Part shown: positions 1 to 10,500 of the stretch, piece after piece | Numbering within the stretch: position 1 is the stretch's first letter | Layout: the number at the start of each line of letters is the position of its first letter | Source: Quercus robur | Lineage: Eukaryota > Streptophyta > Magnoliopsida > Fagales > Fagaceae | Direction: 5' to 3' | Length of the DNA: 64,000 bases | Assembly (NCBI RefSeq): GCF_932294415.1 | Contig: NC_065538.1 | Span: forward strand, 80,117,834 to 80,181,833 | Program-made: the position numbers and the translations under genes | The notes under the pieces: generated by a model | What the model was told of the DNA's origin: nothing | Database searches by the model: none | Seen by the model: the letters and a program-made list of their open reading frames with translations, nothing else

Positions 1-745
1 ACCTAGGAGCAAAATCTATTTAAGAACCAAACCGAGAAATGGCCCAAAATGTAGGGACCAAAAGTGCATTTAAGACTAAAATATTTTCAATGTAAAATAT
101 TTTACATCTAAAAATATTTTACAGCAAAACAAACTAAGCATAAGTGACATCTTTAATTTCTTTACTTTCCTACAGCCACTCAAATACCAAACAAATGGAT
201 TATGTGAATTCAAATAAAATATTAGCAAATTATTGCATAACTTCAATATATATCAATCAACAAAATTAAGGCTAATTACCTTATTTTTATCTATACTATT
301 TACAAGAGAATTCCTCTCTCTGGGTTGGATTTTATATGGTTCAGAAATACCTCTAAACCTTATATTTAATTGGGAAAAAACTTGAGAACAATCAGGTAAA
401 AATATATTTCTAACTTCATTTAAAATGCCTACAAAATAGAACATTCTCTTACTAATTCATGACTTCAAAACAAACTTATCCAAAATTTAAATTAAAAAAA
501 AGAAAAAAAATTATGATACCAGACAAATAAATAAATAAATAAAAACCTCATTGTACACGCATAGGGTGTATGATGAAGCTAGTTTTATATAAGAATTTAG
601 CCAATAATCCTAATTCTAACAGATGTCAATTATAGGATGAGTTTTGAGTACATGTTGCTTGTAGTTGAAGAGAGTGGTTCCATGATTGCCAATCTAACAA
701 TGGATCTGGGTTGAGGTATTACGTACGATATTGTAACTGCGGTAT
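1..745. other. AT-rich stretch, no gene recognised
   Basis: Low-GC sequence with A and T runs. The first ~90 bases contain a phrase of the type 'agggaccaaaagtgcattt', a common plant noncoding repeat motif also seen near 6.1 and 7.0 kb. The only open frame (253-444, minus) has no domain or codon signal. I see no RNA gene. Confidence 0.6.
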
Positions 746-1175
746 TTGTGGCTTAGGGTGCATTTGTTTTGGTTGAAAAGGGTTTCAGGAAATCATTTTA
801 CACCCCTCTATGTGTTTGGTAAGCATAGAAAATTGGGTCAAACGGAAATCAATTTCCGCATTGACCGTAAAATAACCCTCTTAGCCCGTAAAACCAATTC
901 AGTTTTTATTTTACCTTCAAAGGATTTCCACCCCAAGAAAATAGGAGAGAGAGAAATAGCAAGCTACCCATCGCACCAGAAGCACCGATCTCGTCGCACC
1001 CCAGCACTGGCTCGTCACACCCCAACACCGACTCATCACACCCCAACACCGGCGAGATCGCACCCACTCAACCTCACTGCCATGCTCCACCGCTGCATGT
1101 CTCCAATCCACCACTGCCATCACCACCACTGCCATCACCAACCCCGCCATCATCCAAGCTACCCTCCTTCATGAG
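746..1175. repeat. Short GC-richer minisatellite and CAC/CAT repeat
   Basis: At about 985-1055 a unit of about 21 bp, core 'tcacaccccaacaccg', is repeated three times with small changes. It is followed by a CCACCACTGCCATCA-type repeat (1108-1155). The repeat keeps an open frame of 142 codons on the plus strand and 78 on the minus, but both translate to low-complexity Pro/His/Thr-rich or Trp/Val-rich strings with no domain. The block begins with 'agggtgcatttgttttgg', a phrase often found at ends of nonautonomous DNA transposons, but I could not find its partner end. Confidence 0.55.
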
Positions 1176-1538
1176 CTCCGATCCATATCCAAGCTACCCA
1201 TCTACCCACATAACCCAATCCTCCATGCGCATGTGATACGAATTGTATCAACTACTATCAAGTGAAAAAAAGGTATGAATTGTAGATAAGTATTGATCAT
1301 ATTTATGAATCGTATGCTATACGTATCTTATAAAATTGAGTGACAACCGTACAGAAATAGATGACTTAGATTTACTTGTGCAAAATGTCTAGGATCACAC
1401 GTATAAAACCATAATTGTCTATATGGTAGGCAACCAGTAATAGAGAAAAAATTGTAGGTCCATGTGAAAGTAACAGACAATTACTCATAATCAATTATAA
1501 GAAAAATTTTTACCAAAAAAAAAAAAAAAATTATGAGA

Positions 1539-1702
1539 CGTGTTATGTCCACAATATTTTTATAACAAATTCAAGTTAGCAAGTTGTTACAGGTTTTTAA
1601 TTTGAATCTACAACTGAAATTACTTTGTTGCCCACTAATAACAGTAAGTAACAACCTGTCACATAGAATTTGTTGTGAAAATATTGTAAACGTAGTGTTC
1701 CT
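1539..1702. mobile_element. Foldback MITE, family A copy 1
   Basis: The ends are imperfect inverted repeats of about 35 bp. The left arm reads 'gtgttatgtccacaatat'; the right arm reverse-complements to a similar 'acgtttacaatattttcac' string. The inside carries another inverted pair ('caagttgttac' / 'gtaacaacctg'), so a transcript would fold on itself. A second copy lies inside the hAT element at about 46799-46956. The superfamily is not assigned because I could not resolve a TSD. Confidence 0.6.
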
Positions 1703-1807
1703 CCTTTTTATATGGTACTAAAATTACTCTTATTTGTGAGAAAGGGAATCAAAAGAAAATGAAGGACGGATGGGGCCAGTTTGAAATTCTCAACCTCTTG
1801 TTCAGCC

Positions 1808-2554
1808 TACAATGATATGGCGTTTGGTACATAATAATGTTTTAGGATTCCCAAGAATATTTAAAGATTCTCATGTTTGGTTGCAAATTACTCTAGGGAA
1901 TTAGATGTTAGGGGAATCTGAAGTCCCCCTTTAAACCTCTCTTAGCAGGAATGTGGATTCCATTTAAAATAGGTGAGTATCTAGATTCCCAAGTTTAAAG
2001 GAAATTTTATTTTTTTTATAAATTGACAATTTTAATCTTTTTTTCTTATTATGTAAGCAATTAAGAAAAAATATAAAACAAATCATCAATATCTTTTCCT
2101 GCCAAAATAACATAAACATGATAGACAACTTTGTTGATATATTCTTCAACAAAGTTCTATTCAGGTTTTACGTGTGGGGGAAAAAAAAGTTTGAAGGGGA
2201 CCCTCCATTATTGCTAGGTATTCACTTTTGCTATTGTGCGTGTGTTGCTTAACAAATTATTAATAGTTTATATTTTATTTTCCATTATTTATTTAGAGGA
2301 AGATTTTATTTTTATTTATTTATTTTTTAAGGAATTGGTAGTTCATATTCAAATCTAAGGATAAAATGGAAAAAAGAAAAAAAAATTTCCTTTAAGATTC
2401 CTAGAAATAAACTAAACATTATTTGGTAAGAGATTCCCAATGAAACCAAACATAGGAATAACTATATTCCTAAGCATCCAGATTACAAGGAATCACATTC
2501 CTAGGTATTTGGATGATAGGAGTAACGTGGATTCTCCCGTACCAAATGCCACAT
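1808..2554. mobile_element. Nonautonomous DNA transposon with TGGCRTTTGGTA ends
   Basis: The left end contains 'atggcgtttggtac' and the right end 'gtaccaaatgccacat', which are inverted repeats of each other with one mismatch. The interior is AT-rich with many 'aggattcc' / 'ggaatc' strings in both orientations and no coding potential. The related block at 43.64-43.67 kb reads straight from 'ggttcagcc' to 'atgagagtaaa' without this ~750 bp, so it is an empty site. The superfamily is unsettled; hAT-like is plausible. The exact TSD is not clear. Confidence 0.65.
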
Positions 2555-2659
2555 GAGAGTAAAATAAAAGAGTGAGACAACGTCGCCTAAATTATAAAAT
2601 CAAGAAGTGGGGTGGTTTTGTTGTCAAGTCATAGTTTCAGTGCAAAAAGTGTGCACGGT

Positions 2660-2997
2660 TATATGCAATAACAAGTGTGAAATAAACACCACTCACAAAG
2701 ATGAAACGTGATCCATGAGGATTGCCATGTGTATGGCCGTTGGGGTGGTTTATGTACGTAAATTTGGCTAGGTGAAATATAATCATTGGATTTTTTTTTT
2801 TTTTTTTGATAAAATCATTGGATCTTTGGTAGTTTACGAATCATTATGGTCCGTTTTGATTGTCAAGGTTTGTGCTGGACTGATATATACCTTACATCCA
2901 ATTCTGACCGAGTAAAATGGAAAATAATAATTTGTTTTCACTCTCGAATTCTAAAATTCGTTTCTCTCATCAAATAAAAGATGAATTTTATTATTAA
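2660..2997. repeat. Left copy of a segmental duplication (second copy 43.74-44.03 kb)
   Basis: The phrase beginning 'aaagatgaaacgtgatcc' and running through 'gtatggccgttgggg', 'ttggctaggtgaaa' and 'cttacatccaattctga' recurs almost word for word at 43746-43915. Matching sequence also flanks the transposon at 1735-1807 (copy at 43580-43665). Together with the ATL pseudogene downstream in both places, this marks a duplicated block of several kb in the same orientation. Confidence 0.85.
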
Positions 2998-3031
2998 CTA
3001 GTCATAGACCCATGCGATGTGTGGGAATAAA
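2998..3031 (-). mobile_element. Probable Helitron 3' terminus (minus strand)
   Basis: Read on the minus strand, the sequence is an imperfect GC-containing hairpin ('cccacacatcgcatgggt') followed by 'ctatga' and CTAG before T. This is the usual order of a Helitron 3' end: a hairpin, about 6-10 bases, then CTRR inserted next to T. The hairpin is degraded. The other end was not found; the element may occupy 2998-3825, or only a remnant may remain. Confidence 0.45.
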
Positions 3032-3094
3032 TAATTATTTTGTATTGTAATTTTCTCTAAAATTTGTTGAAGATAATTTGTTCTCCCTAAAAAT

Positions 3095-3838
3095 TAAACT
3101 GTTTCTATTCAGTCTAATTAGGTCTACTTTGGTCTCATTCGGTCCAATTAGGTCTATTTCGGTCTACCCGGTCAATTTCGGTCCACTTTAGTCCATTTTA
3201 GACTAATTGAACCATAAATTAATTCTTTTTGTAGGTTGCCTTTCCAAGTTTAACTCAAAAATTCCTTTTTTTTTTCCTTGAATTTTTGTTTTGAAAAGTA
3301 TGATTTGTTATATTTCGGCTAAATTCTTTAGTTTTGAGTTAAAATATAAAAAGAAAATAGACATTAAAAATTAGAAATATAAGCTCTAAAAATGCAATAA
3401 AATGATAAATATTTGATAAATATTCAAAAGTCTTATTCAGTCCACATTGGTTCTATTCGGCCCATTTTGTCTTCTTCAGTCCTATTTAGTCTATTTTGTC
3501 CACTAAAGTTCTATTCAATCCATTTCAGTCCATTCAATCTTATTTAGTCCACCTCAATCCACATTGACTCTATTCGATCCACATTGGTCCTATTCTATTC
3601 ACTTCGGTTCTATTTGGTTCACATTGGTCCTATTCGGTCTATTCCGTATACTTTTGTCATATTCAGTTCACTTTGGTCCTATGTGGTCCATTTTTGACCA
3701 CTTTGGTTCTATTTGGTCCTATTTAGTCCATGCTATCCACTTTGGTTTTATTCGGTTGACATGGGTTCTATTCAGTCCATTTGGTCCACTTCGGTCCTAT
3801 TTACTATTCACATTGGTTTTATTCGGTCTAGCAGTAAT
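3095..3838. repeat. Degenerate GGTCC/TATT minisatellite
   Basis: Two blocks (about 3108-3200 and 3432-3838) are made of short units of 9-11 bases of the type 'tcggtcctatt' and 'cggtccacttt', varied by single changes. Several long frames are open here only because the repeat contains few stops; their Phe/Ser/Trp-rich translations are not proteins. The second block runs directly into the membrane-segment codons of the ATL pseudogene. Confidence 0.8.
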
Positions 3839-4790
3839 CCTCTTCATCTATGGTCTTCTCTATTCACTTACAAGATTTTGTATGAAAGTGCCATCTTCTT
3901 CAGCTTTTTTTCAATCAAATAAATACCCAGAAACCTCTAGCTCCCATTCAACTACTCTTTCGCTTACATGACTCAGGTCTAGACCAAGCTTTCATTGATG
4001 CTCTACCTATGTTCTACTACAAAGATATGATAGGCTTGAAGGAGCCATCTGATTGTGCCGTTTGTTTGTGTGAATTTTCTGACCTTGACAAGCGAAGATT
4101 ACTTCCTACTTGTAGTCATGCCTTTCACACTGCATGTATGAAAAGCACGCCCTCTCTGTAGAGGGACTCTATTGGGCTCTGGCAATCCTAAGAAAATTCC
4201 AGCATTATATTTTGTTGTTTCCAGGGAGCAATCAAATAGGTTTCCCAGTGATGGAGAGAACATGTCTTCTAGTAGTCAGAAGCCAATAAATATAGAGGAA
4301 GCTGTTGGCGAAAAGAGGGTATTTTCTGTGAGACTTGAGAAGTTCAGAAGCTTACATGATGGAGTAGGTTGTGGAAGGAGAGAAATTGAAACAAGTAGCT
4401 GCAATTTTTATGTTTGGAGATGTTATTCAGTGGATACATTTCAATATGTGGTTGATGATTCAAATCTACAAGTGGCATTGTCTGATGGTAATAGTGTTGG
4501 TGATGGAGGTAGTAACGTGAAGCATTTCAATGAAAGAGGATACCTTGCAAAATTTTCAGATAACGGGGATGTGGAGGGAAAGAAAATCAGTGGCCGCATT
4601 AAAGGCGAGAGCTTCTTTGTATCCAAGATCTGGCTTTGGTCAAAGAAGAAAGTGCTCTGAACAATCGAATGGATTTGCTGCATTTCCTTAATCCAAGTAT
4701 ATCCCAATTAATAATGATGAAACTCATGCTCTGTAAAAGGTGTATGAGTATGACTAAAATTTTTTGTGTTCTCTCTTGATTAATCAATCA
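3826..4790 (+). pseudogene. ATL-type RING-H2 E3 ligase pseudogene, copy 1
   Basis: Members of this family are membrane-anchored RING-H2 ubiquitin ligases. Remnants follow the family order. First comes a hydrophobic segment (LAVILFIYGLLYSLTRF, 3833-3883). A frame change leads to 'SGLDQAFIDALP', then the GLKEPSDC linker and the first half of the RING-H2 (CAVC...CSHAFH, about 4050-4137). The segment carrying the Trp and the last metal pair is mostly deleted, and what remains (PLCRGTL) is in another frame. Last come the ATL13/ATL46-like tail motifs EKRVFSVRLEKFRSL, GRREIETSSCN, QYVVDDSNLQVALS and SKIWLWSKK (4172-4660). The N-terminus is replaced by the minisatellite. There is no complete RING, so it cannot encode a ligase. 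A second copy lies at 47.2-48.0 kb. Confidence 0.85.
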
Positions 4791-5150
4791 ATCACACACG
4801 TAAGCTAGTAAGGTTCTGTCCTGTTTATCTTATTTCCAGCTATAATGGAAAGATACACCTCTTATTTCAAAAATTACTCATCTTTTGCCAAAAGTTTCAA
4901 GGGCAGGTTCCATAGATTACCATGCATTATGTTACATACACTTTGTTACAAACACATTCATTCATTATCTTTTGTCAAAAGTGAAAGCTCGTATTTGTGT
5001 TAAAACACAAGAGCTTGTTCAGAAAAAAAAAAAAAAAAAAAAAAAAACTACGGTTAGATTGCTTTTACTCTAACTTATACTAAGTATGAAACAAGAGTAA
5101 ATAAGTGCACTGATAACACTACCCTAAGCCAAATTCATCCATCATCAACA
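4791..5150. other. Intergenic, 3' flank of the ATL pseudogene
   Basis: The section 4791-4945 matches the flank of the second ATL pseudogene (48.0-48.13 and 49.03-49.1 kb). It includes 'gccaaaagtttcaagggca' at about 4887, which is the uninterrupted form of the MULE target site at 48.12 kb. A poly(A) run of 24 follows at 5023. No gene is seen. Confidence 0.7.
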
Positions 5151-6060
5151 ATAAAATAAAAGCTTAAAGAGTAGGGAAGAGAGATGCAAACACAAGATAA
5201 CATCAAGACGTGTTATCGAAGAGGAAACTAAAGAACTCAGCAAGAAACCTCTCCGCGACCCTTCAAGTCAAAATCGATTCACTAGAGAATAAAATTGGAG
5301 TACACGAATAACAAAAGACCCTCCAAGCCTAGTCTATCACATATACTTGAGCCTTCCAAGCTCCTACTACCAACGGATTTCTCAGAGTCATGTCTTCTCT
5401 AGCTTTTTGAATCCTGCACTACGCCCGATTGCATTCGTCAAGCCTTACTGGCTTCTTTTGGCAAATCCCCAAAACTTCCTAAGTTCCAAAACACTCTCTA
5501 CACTCTGAAAAGGTGTGGGTTGTGTTTAGGTACAAATCTCCTCTCAAGGTACGACAATGGGAGAAGGAAGGAGAAAATACTAAAATGATTTCTCACTAAG
5601 GATGAATAGCTCTCTCTCTAAAAGATGGGTGTGTTGTGTTGTAGAAAACCTATCTAGGGTTTTTCTCTCTGAATAGTCTCTTTTACTTTTGTGGGTAATG
5701 AGGGTATATATAGTATGGGTGAAGGGTAAGAAAGTCACACTTAAAATCTTCCAGGCAGAATGTTTCATAGGTACCTTGCGAGATGGCTTGTCTTTCGAAG
5801 TACTTGCAAAATGAAGCCTGGCACTTGACTCTTCAGCTTCTAACATGTGTTTTTCACGTGGTATTTTTGCATGTTACTCTTCTCACGATCTTCTTGCAAG
5901 CTAGTTGCAAAACTGTATTGATTCTTCATTTCATGCTCGATTCTTCACCAACTTAATACTAAACCCAATACAATAAAATCCCACAAAATACAAGGAACAA
6001 AATAATGCAATTACAACACTTTTTGTCATGAAATAAAGCCAACATAAAATATAGTTGTAA
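5151..6060 (-). mobile_element. Possible old LTR or LTR fragment
   Basis: Read on the minus strand, this block has the feel of a plant LTR: a TATA-type box (actatatatacc, about 5706-5717), then a pyrimidine-rich leader with 'aaccctag', and a long tail with 'gagaggtttcttgctgag'. There is no protein domain. I could not find matching termini, a primer-binding site or a partner LTR, so family and ends are open. If real, it is an old single LTR. Confidence 0.3.
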
Positions 6061-6089
6061 ATCACAATTTTACAAAAAGTTTCATGGGC

Positions 6090-6250
6090 AAGTTCTCATC
6101 TTGGTCTCTAAAGTTTACCAACTGAGTTTTTTTGCTCTCTAAAGTTTCAATTGCGCATTACTGCCTATTGGTCCCTAAAATTTAAAAAATGAGTGCTATT
6201 GGTCATTCTGTTAACTTCAGTTAGTTTACTAACCTATGTGTCTAACATAA
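6090..6250. repeat. Dispersed repeat, copy 1 of 2
   Basis: This copy is built of three or four degenerate units around 'ggtctctaaagttta' and 'ggtccctaaaattta', ending in 'ctatgtgtctaaca'. A diverged copy in the same orientation sits at 6935-7095. The pair lies about 850 bp apart with a SINE between them. There are no coding features. Confidence 0.65.
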
Positions 6251-6589
6251 CCAATTGTAGTAGCTAGATTTTCTTTGTTGTAAGTATGTGAAATCTAACA
6301 CTACACATTCAATTGAATTAAGTGATTCTTACAATCCAGAACAAAATTTGCTATTTCCAAGGACAATTGCACTTAATGAATTGGAGATAAAATTTTACCT
6401 TTTACATACTATTTTGTAAATACGTTGCAGTGGGAAGAACCCATAAAATGAATCTAATTTCCATTTAAATTTTAACTTAATTAGAGTACTAGTTTAATAT
6501 ACCACAAATGTAAAGAGAGAGAGAGGGTACCTCAATGCTTTGGAGTTAGATGGCACTCGGATGAAGAGTTCAAAATGATAGAAAACTCG

Positions 6590-6792
6590 TTGAGAGTCTA
6601 ATTTTTTTTTTTTTTTTTTTTCAGAGAGAGTTTTAACCTATGGCGTCCGCTCCTATTGATAGCTCTTTATCATCAGACCAAGACACCAATCAGTTTTTGG
6701 TGTAGGCGGAGATTGAACCCCATATCTCTTATTAAACTATTAGAGACTTTACCAGTTGAGTTAGCTGGAACCCACCATTGAGAGTCTAATTT
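6590..6792 (-). mobile_element. tRNA-derived SINE with target-site duplications
   Basis: On the minus strand the body starts near 6777 with a tRNA-like head: an A box (TTAGCTCAACTGGTAAAG-like) and, ~40 bases on, a B box (GGGTTCAATCTCC). A tRNA-unrelated region follows, then a poly(A) tail, seen as a T run at 6602-6622. A 15-bp direct repeat, 'ttgagagtctaattt', flanks it at 6590-6604 and 6778-6792. Together these show retroposition of a Pol III-type SINE. The head is not a usable tRNA: no anticodon arm fits. Confidence 0.85.
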
Positions 6793-6934
6793 GATCATCA
6801 TAAATTAGGTCGTAGTTAGTAAGTTTAAGAATAAATACAAGGTTAAGGATAAAAACTAAAAGTTTAAAAAGTTTAATAAACTAAAAACTAAAAACTCTTT
6901 ACCACCAAATTCTTCCATTTTTTTTTTTTTTGCC

Positions 6935-7095
6935 AAAAATATACTCTTAGTTCCTAAAGTTTATCCACGGAGTGATTTTGGTCTCTAAAGTTTTAAGTAA
7001 GCACTATTGCCTATGGGTCCCAAAGTTTAACAAATGAGCGTTATTGGTCATTCCATTAACTTTTGTTAGTTTGCTGGTCTATGTGTCTAACAGAG
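6935..7095. repeat. Dispersed repeat, copy 2 of 2
   Basis: This is the diverged partner of the repeat at 6090-6250. It shares 'ggtctctaaagttt', 'gcactattgcctat', 'gagcgttattggtcatt' and 'ctatgtgtctaaca'. The region from here to 7519 is otherwise AT-rich. It includes a poor SINE-like phrase at about 7325-7410 ('gttcaaatccttccaacca'), which I did not call. Confidence 0.6.
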
Positions 7096-7519
7096 TAATG
7101 ACATGACAATATGCCATTGACCAATTGACGTGACAACTTTTTATTATTACAAAATTACACATAATAAATTCATGATTTACAAAATAGGTATGATCTTTTC
7201 CCAAATCAAACCTGCTTCAAACGGTTCTTCCCCCAAACATTCCAAATCCCTTAACATGCAAGGCAATGGAGAAATCAATGATAAGATACCCTTATTATTT
7301 AAAGAGTAACCAAGAGTTATGTAACTTAACTGATACTTTTTGGTGTTCATAACGGAAATGCCTAATGTTCAAATCCTTCCAACCAATGTAATTATCAAAT
7401 TTATAAAACCTAAAATAAAAGTATACAATAAAATATTTTTCCACACCCCTTAGCCTTTAGTCATCTCTCCTCCCTGTCACTATTGTTTATAAATGTTATC
7501 TACTCAAATTCTCCCCTTA

Positions 7520-10500
7520 TCTAATACTATATATAATAGCAAAAGCCTTTAAGGAGGTGTTGCCACGTTAGGAAAAATGGCCCCTTAAAATTCAGACACG
7601 TATAAGTTAAAAGCGATAAAATACAATGTTTAGCAATACTGTAGCACCATTTAAAAGCCTCTCTATAAATAATAAAAATTAACCGGTTAAAATACTATGC
7701 ACACAGAGATAGAAATAGAGAGAGAGAGAGAGAGAGGCAATGAGGCAATGAAGCCTCCGTTCAATCTGATAAAAGAAAAAAACTCCATTAAAAAAAAAAA
7801 AAAAAAAAAAAAAACCATTCCAGAGCACATATTTATAACAAAGTAGCGCGTCTAACTCTATCACTTCTTCACTCCATATTCGGAAGGTACGCATTGAATT
7901 TTTCTGGAACTTCTTACTGGCAAAGAGAGAAATATCTAAGGCTAGCCATCACCATCAATTTCCCCACCACCATCCGTTCCCTTTCCAGATTCAGACCATC
8001 AGATTGCCAGAACCGACATCGACAACGGTACATTTTTTTTTTCTCAATTTTGTAGGTTTGTGTATAAAACGTTACTTTTAATTGAATTTTTTTTTTGTTC
8101 GGTCGGTTTAGATTTGATTCGTTTTTGTTATGGGTTTTTGGATTCTCTATCAAAATGTTTATTTTCTCAATTTTAGATATTTGCTTTTGTTTTGTTTTTT
8201 GTTTGTTTTTTCAGATTACAGAAATCACTAAAAAAATTGATTTTAGTTTGGGTACTTCTGTTTCTAATCTTAACGAAATATTTGGGATTAAATAAGTATA
8301 GAATTGAATGTTGCATTGATACTTATTTTAGGTTTTTCTGCCAAAATACGGTTGAGAGAGAGAGAGATATGTTGCAAAAATACAAGGAGAACCGAGAAAG
8401 AGAACAATAGAGAGAGAGATTCGGTCTGTCTCGATTTCTCTCAAGATTAGAATTCACATAAAGGCCTACTTCCTCCCAAAGTCTACGTCCTTCCAGAACT
8501 GCTACCGGTTAGTTTTTCTCTTTGCTTTTCAGTTTATATATTAAATTAGATCAGGTTTTAATAATTTGGCTGGATTGTTTTTAATTTGACTTTTTGGGTT
8601 ATATTTCTGATTAAGGTGTTTGAGTTATTATTATTATTTTGTTTTGTTTTGTTTTGGGTATTTGGTTAAATTGATGTGTGGGTATCTATTTATGGTGTTC
8701 GATTAAAACTCAGATGAATGGAATGAAAGTCCTTAAGTGAGTTCCAGTCTCTTTTGGATACTTTAAAGATCAAAACAGAGCAATAGATAATTGGGTTTTT
8801 TCCTTTTCTAGGTCTTTTAGAAGAAGTAACGTGGATCTCTTTGGGGTATGCTTTTCAATTTGTTCAATCTATCATTTTTTTGAAGAATCAGGTATTAACT
8901 TCAAACAATGGGTATGACCTTTTTAATAGTTTGTTGAATTCATTTTTTTTCCCAATTTATTACACATGGTACAATCTTAGGTATTATACAAAAATGAAAA
9001 AAAAAAAAAAAAATGCCTCTTCAAATGTGGCATCATGATTATGTGAGCAGGGTATGTATTCTCTTCATGATATGTTGCGATCAAATTGTATTCTAATCAT
9101 GCACCACAACTGTGTATTATCCATACTCTCAAGAGGATTGACTCTATATATCTTATGTGCCTACTTTGCTATAATGGATGTGGTTTAGTATGGTGTGACT
9201 AGGTGCCATGCATTTTGAGTCTCATTTGAGACTAACTGTGAGAGTTAACAAAACTATTTTTTGAGAAATTAATATAAGAAATGCATTTACTAAATAGGAG
9301 TACATTAATAGAAAAGACATTCCTAAATCCCTAAAAATTATTTGCAAAAAAATTGTAAAACCCAGGTAGAATCAAATGCAATCCAAATAGTGGTAATGTT
9401 TATTTGCAATGGTAAATATACGCATCGCTTTATCATGCATAGTGGTAATGTTTATTTTTCATGACTTCTATCTGTTCAGAGTTTAGGAAAAAAATTTTGT
9501 TTTGGCCAGAAGGAGATGATTGTTGAGAGATTGAATACATACTAGATTGCTTTCGAATATGCTTTGTTAGTTTTTGTGTTTTTCTATTAAAATAAAAATA
9601 TATGGGAAAAATTGTGTGCTTCATATTTGCTTAAGTTGGTAGAAGTCTTGACGGTGATAAATTTTTGTTTCTCAAGGTTCAGCAAAGGTGAGTGTAGACT
9701 TATTGACAATTTTTTTTCAAAGTGAAATTGGAAGTAGGAACAAATAAAGAAATAGCAAAGATTTTGTTAAAAAACTGTGTTACTTCATATCAAGGGATTA
9801 TTTATTTAATATGGTTGTATGATTATTTCCTGCCATTTTAAAAAACCTTCTTACCCTTTCACTTTTTGTTGAAATTCAGATTTGCTGAGTTTTCCTTGTC
9901 AAGTATGAAACTTAATAATTAATGAATATGCCAAATTTCAACTTGGATGGTTTAAGATCTGAAAGTTTAGACTGCATAGTTATGGGTTTACCCTCTTTCT
10001 ATTGATGTTACGATATGAGATTATTACTTCTGGTAGTTATTTTGCATTGCTGGAATTTTGCTCATGAAGAACAAGAAAAGGCATATATTTTAAAAGATGA
10101 TTCAGTTATTGTTGCTTTGGTATATGAATAAAAATAATTAATTATTGAATGAGTTTTGAATTTTTTATTTATTTACATATTCTGGAGTATTTAATAAAAC
10201 CCAATTTCTTGATATGTTAATTTAAGTGCTATTTGGGAAGAATAGAAAGTAGTTTGTACCACCTGAGAAATTTCTTTTTAATGTTGTTTGTTTAGAAATG
10301 GATATGTGTTCTTCTTTCTACTATGCATTCTAAATTTTTTATTTTTTGTGGGAAAGGGTCAAAAAGAAAGAAATAAACTAAAGAATAGAGCACATGGTGT
10401 GTGTATAGTGTCTTAGGTAAATTTGGAGAACTATGTTGAATCGTTCATATGCTAAGAGGTTTTTTTCCCTGCCTAAAAAAAAAAGAACCAAGAAATTAAA

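Noticed and set aside
746-1174. 142-codon and overlapping 78-codon frames
   Set aside because: Low-complexity repeat translation, no start context or domain.
3564-3971. 135-codon open frame, plus strand
   Set aside because: Mostly the GGTCC minisatellite read as Phe/Ser/Trp-rich protein; only its last ~45 codons belong to the ATL pseudogene.
6718-6777. tRNA-like sequence on the minus strand
   Set aside because: A and B boxes are present but no full cloverleaf, and it has a poly(A) tail with flanking duplications, so it is a SINE head.
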